64,000 bases of DNA, taken from the NCBI RefSeq assembly GCF_000260435.1, contig NZ_BACQ01000007.1, positions 51,310-115,309 on the forward strand, read 5' to 3'. A model generated the notes under the pieces. It did not search any database, was not told the origin of the DNA, and worked only from the letters and a program-made list of their open reading frames with translations. Shown in pieces: positions 35,062 to 45,324 of this stretch (position 1 is its first letter; every line of letters begins with the position of its first letter). The translations under genes and the position numbers were made by a program. This stretch comes from Lacticaseibacillus zeae DSM 20178 = KCTC 3804. GTDB taxonomy: Bacteria > Bacillota > Bacilli > Lactobacillales > Lactobacillaceae.

Positions 35062-36015
35062 ATGGCAATGATTGAAGTTAGAAATCTAAAAATACATTAT
35101 CCCATTCGTTCCGGCTTCTTTAACCGGGTGACGGATCACGTGCTGGCAGTTGATGGGATCGATTTTGATATTGAACAAGGCGAAACATATGGCCTGATTG
35201 GCGAGTCCGGTTCAGGCAAATCGACAACCGGTAAAGCGATCGTTGGACTGGAGCCAGTGACGTCCGGCTCGATCATGTACAAGGGTCAGGACATCACCAA
35301 GCGCAGCGTTCGCAAGCACATGCAGTACAACAAGGATGTGCAGATGATTTTCCAGGATTCGCTATCTAGCTTGAATCCGCGTAAGCGCATTGAGGATATT
35401 ATTGCAGAGCCAATTCGTAATTTTCAGAACCTGACCAAAGACGAAGAGCGTCATCGCGTTCAGGAACTACTGGATATCGTGGGGATGCCAAGTGATGCTT
35501 TGTACAAGTATCCACACGAATTTTCCGGCGGCCAGCGTCAGCGGATCGGGGTTGCCCGAGCCATGGCGACGAATCCTAAGTTGATTATCGCCGACGAACC
35601 CGTATCGGCACTGGATTTGTCCGTTCAAGCGCAAGTGTTGAACTTTATGAAACGCATTCAGGAAGAATACAACATTTCTTATCTGTTCATCTCACATGAT
35701 CTGGGCGTTGTGAAACACATGTGTAAAAAGATGGCGATCATGCATCGTGGCCGTTTCGTTGAAATCGGAACGCGTGAAGATATTTATAATCATCCGCAAC
35801 ATATTTACACGCAACGGCTTTTATCCGCGATTCCTGATGTTAACCCCGATGATCGCGAGGAGAACAAAGAACATCGGCGCGAAGTCGAACGCGTTTTTAA
35901 AGAAGAAGAATCTAAATATTATTCCAAGGAAGGCCGCGTTTTGGATCTCCAGAAGATTTCCGATACACATTACGTTGCGCTGCCAGATTCAACAATGAAG
36001 GGAGTGCATGATTAA
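35062..36015 (+). CDS. oppF: Oligopeptide ABC transporter ATPase OppF
   Basis: A 317-residue partner of OppD. Walker A is GESGSGKSTTGKA, the Q-loop is MIFQDSLSSLNPRK, the signature is FSGGQRQR and Walker B is IIADEPVSALDLS. The C-terminal extension is highly charged (DDREENKEHRREVERVFKEEE), unlike the Cys-containing tail of OppD. It follows oppD after two bases, and its stop overlaps the oppB start (TAATG). Confidence 0.95.
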   Translation: MAMIEVRNLKIHYPIRSGFFNRVTDHVLAVDGIDFDIEQGETYGLIGESGSGKSTTGKAIVGLEPVTSGSIMYKGQDITKRSVRKHMQYNKDVQMIFQDSLSSLNPRKRIEDIIAEPIRNFQNLTKDEERHRVQELLDIVGMPSDALYKYPHEFSGGQRQRIGVARAMATNPKLIIADEPVSALDLSVQAQVLNFMKRIQEEYNISYLFISHDLGVVKHMCKKMAIMHRGRFVEIGTREDIYNHPQHIYTQRLLSAIPDVNPDDREENKEHRREVERVFKEEESKYYSKEGRVLDLQKISDTHYVALPDSTMKGVHD

Positions 36016-36977
36016 TGTGGAAAACAATTCTACGCCGGATCTTAATCATGATCCCGCAATTGATTTTGCTGAGCGTCTTGGTTTTCGTCCTGTCAAAAAT
36101 GATGCCCGGGGATCCGTTATCCGGTAATTTTCAACAAGGGCAAAGCGCAGCACAGATGGCGGCCTTACGTCAGCAGTATGGCTTGAATGATCCATGGTAT
36201 ATTCAATATTTCAAATGGGTTGGCAACATGTTCCACGGTGATTTGGGTCAGAGCTTCGTTTACAAACGGTCAGTAACCGGTCTGATCGGTGAACGGGCAG
36301 TGAACACATTCTGGCTGGCGTTGATGTCAACGGTGATTCTCTATGTTATCGCCATTCCAGCAGGTGTTATTGCTGGCCGATATGAAGGTAGTAAACGAGA
36401 TTCTGCAATTTCGGTTGCATCCTTCATTTTGATGGCCGTACCACCATTTGTTTTCTATCTGTTAGGGCTCATTTTCTTCGGCTTCTTCTTACAATGGTTC
36501 CCAACCGGCGGGAGTGTGTCGTCAACGTATAATCCGGGAACACTGGGCTATGTCTGGGATCGGATCTATCATATGATTCTACCGGCGTTAGTGGCGGGGA
36601 TTATCACGACGCCAAGTACGATTCAGTATCTGCGTACCGGGGTCATCGATAATACTCACCAGGACTTTGTTCGGACCGCTCGTTCTAAGGGTGTGCCGGC
36701 CCGCGTTATTTTTGATAAACATATTTTGCGTAATTCCTTATTGCCGATTGCAGCGTTCATGGGTAATCAAATTACCAGCCTGCTGGGCGGCTCCGTCATC
36801 TTGGAAACCGTCTTCAGTTATCCTGGAATGGGTCAACTCTTTGTTTCGTCGATGACCAGCCGTGATTATCCGGTGGTTATCTCGCTGGTGCTTTTGTTCG
36901 GCTTCCTGACGTTGCTTGGTAACTTACTGTCAGATATCATCATGAGTATCGTGGATCCGCGGATCCGGATCGAGTAG
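36015..36977 (+). CDS. oppB: Oligopeptide ABC transporter permease OppB
   Basis: A 320-residue membrane protein with six predicted segments and an N-terminal signal-anchor (ILIMIPQLILLSVLVFVLSK). The cytoplasmic loop that docks the ATPase has the permease motif RTARSKGVPARVIFDKHILRN (shown here only in part as a hallmark). It ends DPRIRIE. It pairs with OppC to form the translocation path. It is co-translated with oppF through TAATG. Confidence 0.95.
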   Translation: MWKTILRRILIMIPQLILLSVLVFVLSKMMPGDPLSGNFQQGQSAAQMAALRQQYGLNDPWYIQYFKWVGNMFHGDLGQSFVYKRSVTGLIGERAVNTFWLALMSTVILYVIAIPAGVIAGRYEGSKRDSAISVASFILMAVPPFVFYLLGLIFFGFFLQWFPTGGSVSSTYNPGTLGYVWDRIYHMILPALVAGIITTPSTIQYLRTGVIDNTHQDFVRTARSKGVPARVIFDKHILRNSLLPIAAFMGNQITSLLGGSVILETVFSYPGMGQLFVSSMTSRDYPVVISLVLLFGFLTLLGNLLSDIIMSIVDPRIRIE

Positions 36978-36993
36978 AAGGTGGGGAAAGTTT

Positions 36994-37905
36994 ATGCAAA
37001 ACAATGCAAATGAAGTGGCGGCTAACACCACAAAAATTGAACAATCACCTTCTAACTTCAAGGTGATTCTGAACGAATTCCGCAAAGACAAGGTTGCTGT
37101 GGTCTCACTATTCTTAGCGGTTGCGATTATCCTTGCTGCGTTTATTGGCTCAATGTTGTTCAACGTTGGCGGTGCAACGCAGGTTAATATCATGGATCGC
37201 TACACATCACCGGGTGTCAACGGGTATATTCTTGGGACTGATGAAGGCGGCCGGGATATGTTCAAATATTTGTTCTTTGCTGCCCGTAACTCAATTACTA
37301 TCGGGATTTCGGTGGCGCTAATCATTGAGTTTGTCGGGGTTGTCCTTGGAACAATTTCTGGATACTTCGGTGGCTGGATTGATTCCGTGATTATGCGACT
37401 CGTTGATTTTTGGATGATCATCCCATCTTTGCTAGTGATTATCGTTCTAGTTACGATTGTGCCGCAATATAATGTGATCTCCATCATTCTTATCATGGCG
37501 GCTTTCTACTGGATGACCACCACGCGGCTGATGCGATCGTTAGTGCTGTCGGAAGCGCGCAGTGAGTACGTTATGGCTTCAAAGACTTCAGGGACCTCTA
37601 ATTTTAAGATAATGTTCACCGGGGTCTTGCCTAATATCAGCTCATTGATCATTACGGATCTGACGCTGACGATTGCAAGTTCTATCGGGATCGAAACCGC
37701 CCTTTCCTTCTTAGGTTTTGGGCTACCGATGGAGACACCAAGTTTAGGGACGCTGATTGGCTACGCCTCAAACCCAGACTTGATTTTTAATCGCTGGTGG
37801 GTATGGTTTCCTGCTGTTTTAGTCTTGTTGACACTGTCACTCTCAATTAACTTTGTTGGCCAGGCTCTGCGGCGTGCGGCTGATTCACGGCAACGTCGAG
37901 GTTAA
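36994..37905 (+). CDS. oppC: Oligopeptide ABC transporter permease OppC
   Basis: A 303-residue permease with six predicted membrane segments. An N-terminal cytoplasmic stretch of about 30 residues precedes the first segment (VVSLFLAVAIILAAFIGSML). Typical OppC text follows: YILGTDEGGRDMFKYLF, and the docking loop SEARSEYVMASKTSGTSNF. It ends ALRRAADSRQRRG. The ATG follows AAGGTGGGGAAAG. A terminator follows, so oppA is transcribed mainly from its own promoter. Confidence 0.95.
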   Translation: MQNNANEVAANTTKIEQSPSNFKVILNEFRKDKVAVVSLFLAVAIILAAFIGSMLFNVGGATQVNIMDRYTSPGVNGYILGTDEGGRDMFKYLFFAARNSITIGISVALIIEFVGVVLGTISGYFGGWIDSVIMRLVDFWMIIPSLLVIIVLVTIVPQYNVISIILIMAAFYWMTTTRLMRSLVLSEARSEYVMASKTSGTSNFKIMFTGVLPNISSLIITDLTLTIASSIGIETALSFLGFGLPMETPSLGTLIGYASNPDLIFNRWWVWFPAVLVLLTLSLSINFVGQALRRAADSRQRRG

Positions 37906-37930
37906 AGTTACGGTTTTTCTGAAAATTCAT

Positions 37931-37970
37931 AAAGAGACACTCAGACTAATCTGGGTGCCTCTTTATTTTT
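37931..37970 (+). terminator. Terminator after oppC
   Basis: AAAGAG-CAC-CAG pairs with CTG-GTG-CTCTTT around ACTAAT, with small mismatches, then ATTTTTG. It is a partial terminator candidate that would allow a different oppA to oppDFBC ratio. Confidence 0.7.
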
Positions 37971-38001
37971 GACGAAAAAAAGAAAAATTTGTGGCGAAAT
38001 A

Positions 38002-38031
38002 TTGGTCATTCCGCTCTAATTATGCTATCAT
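38002..38031 (+). promoter_or_regulatory. Promoter of oppA
   Basis: TTGGTC, an 18-base spacer and TATCAT, preceded by TGC (extended -10). In the leader GAAGC-GTT-GCTTC forms a small hairpin at 38043-38055. Confidence 0.7.
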
Positions 38032-38095
38032 TTAACTCACATGAAGCGTTGCTTCGCTTACATATTGCGATGACGGCGCGGAAGGGGGAAAAAGT

Positions 38096-39889
38096 ATGAA
38101 AAAGCGTTCTGTGCTCGGAATGATCACGCTCGCTACCGCTTTATCCATCACCTTGGTAGCTTGTGGCAGTAAGAGTTCGAACTCCAGCTCAAGTACTTCC
38201 AATAAGAGTGTGAAGTTCCCGATTTCTTACAACAATACTGCAAAGGCAGTTAAAGGCGGCAATGTCAATGTAGCGGTGGTTGATGATTCACCATTTAAGG
38301 GGGTCTTCAACGAAGAACTTTATACCGATGCTTTTGACAACTATTATATGAGTCCCGCAGCTGAATCATTATTTGCTTACAATAGCAAATTTAAGTTTAA
38401 TAATAGTGGTGCTGCGACTTTGAAACAGGATAACAACGCTAAGACAATTACGGTTACCATTAAACCAAACGTCAAATGGTCGGATGGTCAGCCAGTTGTT
38501 GCACGTGATCTGGTTTATGCCTATGAAATCATGGCGAACAAGGGTACAAAGAGTCAACGGTACACAGAGTCCCTTCAAAACATTGAAGGCCTAACTGAGT
38601 ATCATGATGGCAAAGCTGATTCTATTTCAGGGTTGACGATGCCGAAGGGTGACAATGGGGATACGATGGTTATTCATTTCAAGCAAATGAAACCTTCGTT
38701 CAACACTTCAGGGAATGGGTATTTCCTTGAAAGTGCGGCTCCATATCATTATCTGCATGATATTGCCTTTGATAAACTTGAATCCAGCGATAAAGTTCGT
38801 AAACAGCCACTGTTCTTTGGCCCATATAAGATTAGTAAAGTTGTTGCTGGTCAAAGCGTCCAGTATACGCCGAACAAGTATTACTGGAGGGGCACACCAA
38901 AGCTAGATAAAATCACCTTTGAAAATGTTTCGTCTGCTTCTATTACTTCGGCCCTAAAGAATCATAAGTATGACTTAGTTTATAGCATGCCTGCAGACAC
39001 ATACAATGACTGGAAAAACATTTCGGGTTATGAGAACCTCGGCCATCAGTCACTTGCTTATAACTATCTTGGCTTTAAGTTAGGTAAGTGGGATGATAGC
39101 AAGAACGAAAATGTTTATAATCCAAAGGCAAAGATGGCGAATAAGAGTCTTCGTCAGGCTATGGGTTATGCACTGAACAATGATGAAGTGGCTTCTAAGT
39201 TTTACAATGGGACGCGGACGCGTGCGACAACTTTGATTCCACCTGTCTTTGGTAAAGATGTGCATGCCGATATCAATGGCTATGACTTGAATATCAAGAA
39301 AGCAAACAGCTTGCTTGATAAAGCGGGTTATAAGAAGGGCAAAGACGGCTATCGAACCGATCCTAATGGCAAGAAACTGACGATTAACTTTGCTACTATG
39401 GCTGGTGGTTCAACAGCACAACCATTGGCACAGGATTACATTCAGCAGTGGAAGAAGATTGGTTTGCGTGTTAAGTTAACCACCGGTCGTCCAATCGAAT
39501 TCAACTCCTTCTACGACAAGATTCAAAAGGATGATAAGAGTGTCGATGTTTATGCGGCCGCTTGGAGTCTTTCGTCCGATCCTTCACCAATGGATCTGTT
39601 CTCAGCTAAAGCGCCGTTTAACTATACACGGTTTGTCTCTGCTGAGAATACCAAGCTGTTGAATGACATTGATGGTCAGAAAGCAATGAATCCGACATAC
39701 CGTGCTAAAGCATTGAAGGCATGGCAGAAATATGCTAACGATGAAGCCTTTGCTATTCCAACACTTTATCGTCAAGAAATTTTCCCGGTTAATAAACGTG
39801 TGAAGAACGCTAGTGTTGATTATGCTTCGGCTAATAACTTGAACTGGTACAAGCTAGCTGTTACAAGCAACAGCACCGCCAAGAAGTAG
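38096..39889 (+). CDS. oppA: Oligopeptide-binding lipoprotein OppA
   Basis: A 597-residue extracellular binding protein. A lipoprotein signal (KKRSVLGMITLATALSITLV) ends in the lipobox LVAC, with Cys23 as the lipid anchor. A Ser/Asn-rich linker follows, then an SBP family 5 domain with IKPNVKWSDGQPVVARDLVYAYE and the LRQAMGYALNNDEVA region. It captures peptides for OppDFBC. The text is richer in Lys/Asn/Thr and in favoured codons than its neighbours, fitting high expression. AGGGGGAAAAAG precedes the ATG. Placing oppA last, behind its own promoter, should give excess binding protein. Confidence 0.95.
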   Translation: MKKRSVLGMITLATALSITLVACGSKSSNSSSSTSNKSVKFPISYNNTAKAVKGGNVNVAVVDDSPFKGVFNEELYTDAFDNYYMSPAAESLFAYNSKFKFNNSGAATLKQDNNAKTITVTIKPNVKWSDGQPVVARDLVYAYEIMANKGTKSQRYTESLQNIEGLTEYHDGKADSISGLTMPKGDNGDTMVIHFKQMKPSFNTSGNGYFLESAAPYHYLHDIAFDKLESSDKVRKQPLFFGPYKISKVVAGQSVQYTPNKYYWRGTPKLDKITFENVSSASITSALKNHKYDLVYSMPADTYNDWKNISGYENLGHQSLAYNYLGFKLGKWDDSKNENVYNPKAKMANKSLRQAMGYALNNDEVASKFYNGTRTRATTLIPPVFGKDVHADINGYDLNIKKANSLLDKAGYKKGKDGYRTDPNGKKLTINFATMAGGSTAQPLAQDYIQQWKKIGLRVKLTTGRPIEFNSFYDKIQKDDKSVDVYAAAWSLSSDPSPMDLFSAKAPFNYTRFVSAENTKLLNDIDGQKAMNPTYRAKALKAWQKYANDEAFAIPTLYRQEIFPVNKRVKNASVDYASANNLNWYKLAVTSNSTAKK

Positions 39890-39908
39890 TCGAAACTCAA
39901 TTACCCCT

Positions 39909-39940
39909 AAAAGGCATCTGCAATCGCAGGTGTCTTTTTT
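39909..39940 (+). terminator. Terminator after oppA
   Basis: A GGCA-CTGC stem pairs with GCAG-TGTC around AATC, with a mismatch, and six T follow. A TATAAT at 39952-39957, without a clear -35, may start the rnc transcript. Confidence 0.8.
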
Positions 39941-39986
39941 GGTGCGCTCTTGTATAATTAGAAGGTGATAAAAAGGAGGGCTCTTC

Positions 39987-40682
39987 ATGGTTGCCTCAGA
40001 GTTTGTGAGTGAATTGCGTCAGCGTTATGGGATTGAATTTCACGATCTCAGTCTATTGGATGAAGCCTTCACGCATTCCTCGTATGTTAATGAACACAAA
40101 GAATTAGGGTTAAAAGATAACGAGCGACTTGAATTTCTTGGTGACGCGGTGCTTGAACTGACCGTTTCTGACTATCTGTATCGTAAGTTTCCGGATAAGC
40201 CGGAAGGTGATTTGACCCGTATCCGTGCTGCCGCGGTTCAAACTGCAGCCTTTTCGGCGTTTTCAAAAGAGGCGCATTTTGATCGCTATATTAAGCTGGG
40301 AAAAGGTGAAGAAAAAGCCGGTGCCCGCAAGCGATTGACGTTGCTGGAAGACTTGTTTGAAGCATTTAACGGTGCCTTGTACTTGGATCAAGGCCGTAAA
40401 GCCAATATCAAATTTGCCGAACAGATCATTTTTCCTAAGATTGATGCCGGTGAGTTTTCGGCTAACCAGGATCATAAAACTGCCTTGCAGGAAACCTTGC
40501 AGCAAAATGGTGATGTGGCGATTGTGTATCACCTCCTGGATGAAAAGGGCCCTGCTCATGAACGCCAATTTCACGTTGATGTTGAAGTTGAAGGCCGAGT
40601 ATTAGGGACCGGATTCGGTAAGAATAAAAAAGCGGCCGAGCAAGCTGCAGCCAAGGCGGCTTTAGCCCGCTTGAAAAAGTAA
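39987..40682 (+). CDS. rnc: Ribonuclease III
   Basis: A 231-residue RNase III that cuts double-stranded RNA in rRNA precursors and regulatory duplexes. The catalytic signature [14 protein letters not shown] is complete. A second acidic cluster is [16 protein letters not shown]. The C-terminal dsRNA-binding domain ends [27 protein letters not shown] precedes the ATG. In Bacillus acpA-rnc-smc-ftsY are adjacent; here the opp genes lie between acpP and rnc. Confidence 0.97.
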   Translation: MVASEFVSELRQRYGIEFHDLSLLDEAFTHSSYVNEHKELGLKDNERLEFLGDAVLELTVSDYLYRKFPDKPEGDLTRIRAAAVQTAAFSAFSKEAHFDRYIKLGKGEEKAGARKRLTLLEDLFEAFNGALYLDQGRKANIKFAEQIIFPKIDAGEFSANQDHKTALQETLQQNGDVAIVYHLLDEKGPAHERQFHVDVEVEGRVLGTGFGKNKKAAEQAAAKAALARLKK

Positions 40683-40701
40683 GAACTAGAATGGGGTCAT
40701 C

Positions 40702-43700
40702 ATGGAATTAAAGCGTTTGATCATTAATGGCTTCAAATCATTTGCAGATAAAACCGAAATTGATTTTGTGTCTGGTCTGACTGGGATTGTTGGACCAAAT
40801 GGTAGTGGGAAAAGTAACATCACCGAGGCGATTCGCTGGGCATTGGGCGAGCAAAGTGCCAAAAGCTTGCGCGGCGAGCGAATGGGTGATGTTATCTTTG
40901 CAGGTACGGACAGCCGGCCTGCTTTGAATCGCGCGGCGGTTACCATGACCTTCGATAACAGCGACGGGTATCTCAAAAATCAGCCAGCCGAAGTTTCGGT
41001 GACGCGCCGATTGTATCGCGATGGCACCTCCGAGTTTCTGCTCAATAATCAAGATGTTCGGTTAAAGGATATTGTTGATCTGTTCATGGATTCCGGCTTG
41101 GGACGTGAGAGCTTTTCGTTTATCTCGCAAGGCCGGGTTGAAGCGATTTTTAATAGCAAACCAGAGGAACGCCGGGGCATCATCGAAGAAGCCGCTGGCG
41201 TTTATAAATATAAGCAACAGAAAACCAAAGCTGAGCGCGAGTTGGCTAACAATGACGATAATCTGGCGCGGATTAACGACATTATTGTCGAGTTGAAGCA
41301 TCAGGTTGAACCACTGCGAGAGCAAGCTTCACTGGCCAAGGATTATCAGCAGCAAACCGCGGACTATCAAAAGATTCACCAAACACTTTTGGCGCTGGAA
41401 ATCGAACAACTGGCGGCGGAGCAGGAGAAGACCCAAGGCGAAGCCAAAGTGACCAAGGCGACCATTGCGGCGCTGACGGCAAAGGTTAAGGATCTGGAAA
41501 ATCAGTCCGAGCAGTTGAGCGCAATTGATCATCAGCATGAGGAACGATTGAATCAGCTCAATGACCAAGTCTTGAGTCGTTCGATGAAGCTGGAAAGTCT
41601 TAGCGGTGAAGCGAACCTCTCTAGCGAACGCTCGGCTAATGCGGCGACAACACTGGCTGATTTAAAAGATCGGTTGACCCACGCTCAGCAGGCGCTAGCA
41701 GAGGCAAACCAGCGACTGGCCGACTTAACCAAGCAGCTTGATGCCTCCCAGAAAAAGCAGCAAGACCTCAAGGAACAGTTGGCCCAACAAAAACAAGCCA
41801 GCCAAGATCCGGCTGCTTTGAATCGCCAGTTGGAGTCCGTCCAGAATCACTACATTGATCTGTTGAAAGCCCAAGCTGACAATAAAAATGCCCAGGCAGC
41901 CTTACAAAAAGACCAGCAACTCGCGGCGAGTCAAAACGCGGCTCATGATCGGCGCATCTATGAACTGAGCAAGCAGGCGCAGGATCAGGAGGCCAAGGTC
42001 AATACGCTGCTAAGTCAGCAGCAAAAGTTACAGGCCAAAGCCGAAACGCAACAAACTGCCGTTGAAGAAGCTAAAACCAAGTTGAATCAGCTGCAACAAA
42101 ACCGCACTGCCCAACAACAAACTTATCAAGACGAAATGGCGACTTATCAACGCGCACGCGCACGGTATGAGACGCTTTCTGAATTGAATGAAGACTATGC
42201 GGGCTTTTATAACGGCGTTCGGGTTGTGCTGAAGCATAAAGCAACCTTGCCGGGTGTGATTGGTGCGGTGGCTGAATTGTTGGAAGTACCGACTGCTTAC
42301 CAGCAGGCGTTTGATTTGGCGTTAGGTAGCAATCTACAGGCCATTGTCACCCGCGATGAAGCAGCAGCCCAACGTGCCATCAGCCTGTTAAAGCAACAGC
42401 GGGCTGGGCGGGCGACTTTTCTACCGGCTGCTGTGATGCGGCCACGTGAGCTGCCGAGTGCGGTTTTGCAACTTGTCAAAGGCGCAGATGGCTTTTTAGG
42501 CACGGGTCTGCAGCTTGCCCAATATCCGGCTGATCTAAAGTCCGTGATGGCTAATCTGCTAGGCAGTGTCTTGATTGTTGATACCCTACCGCACGCGATT
42601 ACCATTGCCAACACCACCCATCACCGATATCGCATTGTGACCACGGCTGGGGATATTTTAAATCCAGGTGGTTCACTGACAGGCGGCCAGGTCAAGCAAG
42701 GTCGGCAAGCCTCACCACTGGCCCGCAACCAGGAAGCCCGCCACCTCAAAACCCAACTGCAGGGACTAGTCGAAGATCTGAAAAAGAAGCAAACCGCCTT
42801 GACCGAACTGACTACGCAGGAGAATGCCGCTCAAACCGCCTGGCAGGACGCTCAGGCGCAGTCTCAGGCGTTAGCGGCTGATCTAACGGCCATTACCAGT
42901 CAACACACTGCGCAGGCAGAGACGTTGCGACAGGCGCAGCGACAGTTGGCGGCCGCACAACAAGCCAACACGGCTCAGGCTGATTTAAGTACCAAAATGA
43001 CCGAGCTTCATCAAGCGGGTAAAAAAATCGCTCGGGACATCGAAGACGCTCAGTCAGAAATTGAACAACTGAAAGCTGCCGCTGCCGCTGCGGCCGATTC
43101 CCGGTCGAAGCAAGCAGCAGCCGAAAATGCGTTGAAGACGAAGCTGGCCGTGGTGACCAATGACTTGCAGACGCTGCATGATCAGCATCAGCAATGGCAA
43201 ACGCAGGCCAGGGATGCAAATGAACAAATTACTGAACTCCAGCAACGCATTGAGCACATTACGGCCACGGCTAAGGAAACGGCGGCTGAAAAAGCCAGTC
43301 GTACAGCTACGATTGCCAAGTTACAAGAGGAACTGAAGCAGCTGAAGGCCGAGCAAACCAAAGTGACTCAAACCAAGGCGGCCAATCGTGGCAAGTTAAG
43401 CGAGATTTCTGCCAGAATTACAACGACCTATGAACAACAGCATCAGGCGATGGCGACCTCCGAACAACAGGCGGTGGCCCTTAACCGGGTGAAGTTGGGC
43501 CTGGATGCTCGTCTGAACACGTTAGCCGAGGATTATCAGCTCACTTACGAAGCGGCCAAAGCTGCCGTGGCGCCGGATCACGCGCCGATTCCCGAATTAA
43601 AGAGCAAGTTAAAGCTCTTGAAACGCGGGATCGATGAACTAGGACCGGTTAATCTGAATGCGATCGAGCAGTTCAAAGAAGTCAATCAGCGCTACGAGTT

Positions 43701-44256
43701 TCTCACCAAGCAGCAAGACGATCTTTTGGCCGCTAAACAGCAGCTTGAAGAGACAATGCACGAATTGGATGAAACCGTTAAAACACGATTCAGAAATATG
43801 TTTGACCAGACGAATAGTGCGTTTGAGGCGATTTTCCCGCAAATGTTTGGCGGTGGGCATGCCCATCTCAGCTTGACTGATCCAGATGATCTGTTGGCAA
43901 CCGGGATCGAGATTTCCGCACAACCGCCTGGCAAGAAGTTGACGCGACTGTCATTGCTGTCAGGTGGCGAACGGGCGTTAACCGCGATTGTTCTGCTTTT
44001 CGCGATTCTAAAAGTCCGTCCGGTGCCATTTTCGATTTTGGATGAAGTTGAGGCGTCACTGGATGATGTCAACGTTAACCGGTTTGGCGAGTTCTTACGC
44101 CATTATGCCAGTGCGACGCAATTTATTGTGATCACGCACCGCCACGGCACGATGGTTGCAGCCAATGTCTTGTACGGGGTGACCATGCAGGAATCCGGTG
44201 TGAGTCGGATTATGGCAGTCAGTCTGGATCAATCACAGAAAGAGGCGACAAGTTAA
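40702..44256 (+). CDS. smc: Chromosome partition protein SMC
   Basis: An 1184-residue ATPase of full length. Walker A is GIVGPNGSGKSNITEA at the N-terminus. Two long coiled coils flank a hinge at about residues 500-650 (FYNGVRVVLKHKATLPGVIG, then TAGDILNPGGSLTGG). The C-terminal head has SLLSGGERALTAI and ILDEVEASLDDVN. With ScpAB it compacts and segregates the chromosome. The coils are rich in Gln and Ala. It shares one base with ftsY. Confidence 0.98.
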   Translation: MELKRLIINGFKSFADKTEIDFVSGLTGIVGPNGSGKSNITEAIRWALGEQSAKSLRGERMGDVIFAGTDSRPALNRAAVTMTFDNSDGYLKNQPAEVSVTRRLYRDGTSEFLLNNQDVRLKDIVDLFMDSGLGRESFSFISQGRVEAIFNSKPEERRGIIEEAAGVYKYKQQKTKAERELANNDDNLARINDIIVELKHQVEPLREQASLAKDYQQQTADYQKIHQTLLALEIEQLAAEQEKTQGEAKVTKATIAALTAKVKDLENQSEQLSAIDHQHEERLNQLNDQVLSRSMKLESLSGEANLSSERSANAATTLADLKDRLTHAQQALAEANQRLADLTKQLDASQKKQQDLKEQLAQQKQASQDPAALNRQLESVQNHYIDLLKAQADNKNAQAALQKDQQLAASQNAAHDRRIYELSKQAQDQEAKVNTLLSQQQKLQAKAETQQTAVEEAKTKLNQLQQNRTAQQQTYQDEMATYQRARARYETLSELNEDYAGFYNGVRVVLKHKATLPGVIGAVAELLEVPTAYQQAFDLALGSNLQAIVTRDEAAAQRAISLLKQQRAGRATFLPAAVMRPRELPSAVLQLVKGADGFLGTGLQLAQYPADLKSVMANLLGSVLIVDTLPHAITIANTTHHRYRIVTTAGDILNPGGSLTGGQVKQGRQASPLARNQEARHLKTQLQGLVEDLKKKQTALTELTTQENAAQTAWQDAQAQSQALAADLTAITSQHTAQAETLRQAQRQLAAAQQANTAQADLSTKMTELHQAGKKIARDIEDAQSEIEQLKAAAAAAADSRSKQAAAENALKTKLAVVTNDLQTLHDQHQQWQTQARDANEQITELQQRIEHITATAKETAAEKASRTATIAKLQEELKQLKAEQTKVTQTKAANRGKLSEISARITTTYEQQHQAMATSEQQAVALNRVKLGLDARLNTLAEDYQLTYEAAKAAVAPDHAPIPELKSKLKLLKRGIDELGPVNLNAIEQFKEVNQRYEFLTKQQDDLLAAKQQLEETMHELDETVKTRFRNMFDQTNSAFEAIFPQMFGGGHAHLSLTDPDDLLATGIEISAQPPGKKLTRLSLLSGGERALTAIVLLFAILKVRPVPFSILDEVEASLDDVNVNRFGEFLRHYASATQFIVITHRHGTMVAANVLYGVTMQESGVSRIMAVSLDQSQKEATS

Positions 44257-45251
44257 TGGGACTTTTTGATGCGATTAAAAAGGCGTTCACCGGCGAAGAG
44301 CCGGAAACGCCTGAAGAAAATAAATATGACGAAGGTCTTGAGAAAAGCCGCAGCAGTTTTGGCGAAAAGCTTAATGCGTTATTTGCCAATTTTCGGACGG
44401 TGGATGAAGACTTTTTCGATGATCTTGAAGAGATGCTTATCGAATCCGATGTTGGTTTTGAAACAGCGGTTCGGTTGAGCGATGAATTGCGCGAAGAGGT
44501 TAAGCTTAAAAATGCGAAGGATCCCAAGGCCGTTTCGCGGGTTATCGTTGAGAAGCTGGTAGATATGTATGGTGAGGCCGGCAAGGGTGAGGATAATCAA
44601 CTCCACTTTGCCGAAGAAGGGCCAACTGTCTTTCTGTTTGTGGGTGTTAACGGCGCCGGTAAAACGACCACAGTCGGCAAGCTGGCGCATCAGCTCAAAG
44701 AAGAAGGCAAGCGTGTCTTGTTAGTGGCAGCTGATACCTTCCGTGCCGGCGCTATTCAGCAATTGCAAGAATGGGGCCGCCGCGTTGATGTACCAGTGGT
44801 GGCCACGAAAGAAGGCGGCGACCCCGCAGCCGTTGTTTTTGATGGCGTTAAGCGTGCAAAAGAAGAAGGCTACGATGTAGTGTTGGTCGACACCGCTGGC
44901 CGCTTGCAAAATAAAGTCAACCTGATGAACGAGTTGAACAAGATTAAACGCGTGATCGTCCGCGAATTGCCGGATGCGCCGCAAGAAGTCTTGTTAGTGC
45001 TGGATGCCACGACCGGCCAGAATGCGCTGAATCAGGCGAAAGAGTTTAACCAGACGACCCAAATTACCGGCATTGTGCTAACCAAGCTGGACGGTTCTGG
45101 CAAAGGCGGCATTGTCTTGGCAATCCGCAATGAGCTGCATGTACCGGTCAAGTTAGTGGGGCTGGGCGAAAAAATGGATGACTTGCAGGCATTTGATCCG
45201 ACGAAGTTTGTGACCGGCTTGTTTAAGGGCTTGATTGAAGTCAAAGCCTAA
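44256..45251 (+). CDS. ftsY: Signal recognition particle receptor FtsY
   Basis: A 331-residue SRP-GTPase. The N-terminal acidic A domain is short (about 25 residues, EEPETPEENKYDEGLE), as in many Gram-positives. The N domain follows, then G-domain motifs GVNGAGKTTTVGKLA, DTFRAGAIQQL, DTAGRLQNK and TKLDGSGKGG. It docks ribosome-bound Ffh at the membrane; ffh is encoded 1.5 kb downstream. It is last in rnc-smc-ftsY and followed by a terminator. Confidence 0.97.
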   Translation: MGLFDAIKKAFTGEEPETPEENKYDEGLEKSRSSFGEKLNALFANFRTVDEDFFDDLEEMLIESDVGFETAVRLSDELREEVKLKNAKDPKAVSRVIVEKLVDMYGEAGKGEDNQLHFAEEGPTVFLFVGVNGAGKTTTVGKLAHQLKEEGKRVLLVAADTFRAGAIQQLQEWGRRVDVPVVATKEGGDPAAVVFDGVKRAKEEGYDVVLVDTAGRLQNKVNLMNELNKIKRVIVRELPDAPQEVLLVLDATTGQNALNQAKEFNQTTQITGIVLTKLDGSGKGGIVLAIRNELHVPVKLVGLGEKMDDLQAFDPTKFVTGLFKGLIEVKA

Positions 45252-45278
45252 GTCTAAGTCAAGGCAATCAAAAGAACA

Positions 45279-45321
45279 GAAAAAAGCGCTGCACCTGTTC
45301 GTTCAAGTGCAACGCTTTTTT
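45279..45321 (+). terminator. Terminator after ftsY
   Basis: AAAAAGCG-TGCAC pairs with GTGCA-CGCTTTTTT around a short loop, with a mismatch. Repeat copy D begins four bases later. Confidence 0.88.
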
Positions 45322-45324
45322 ATA

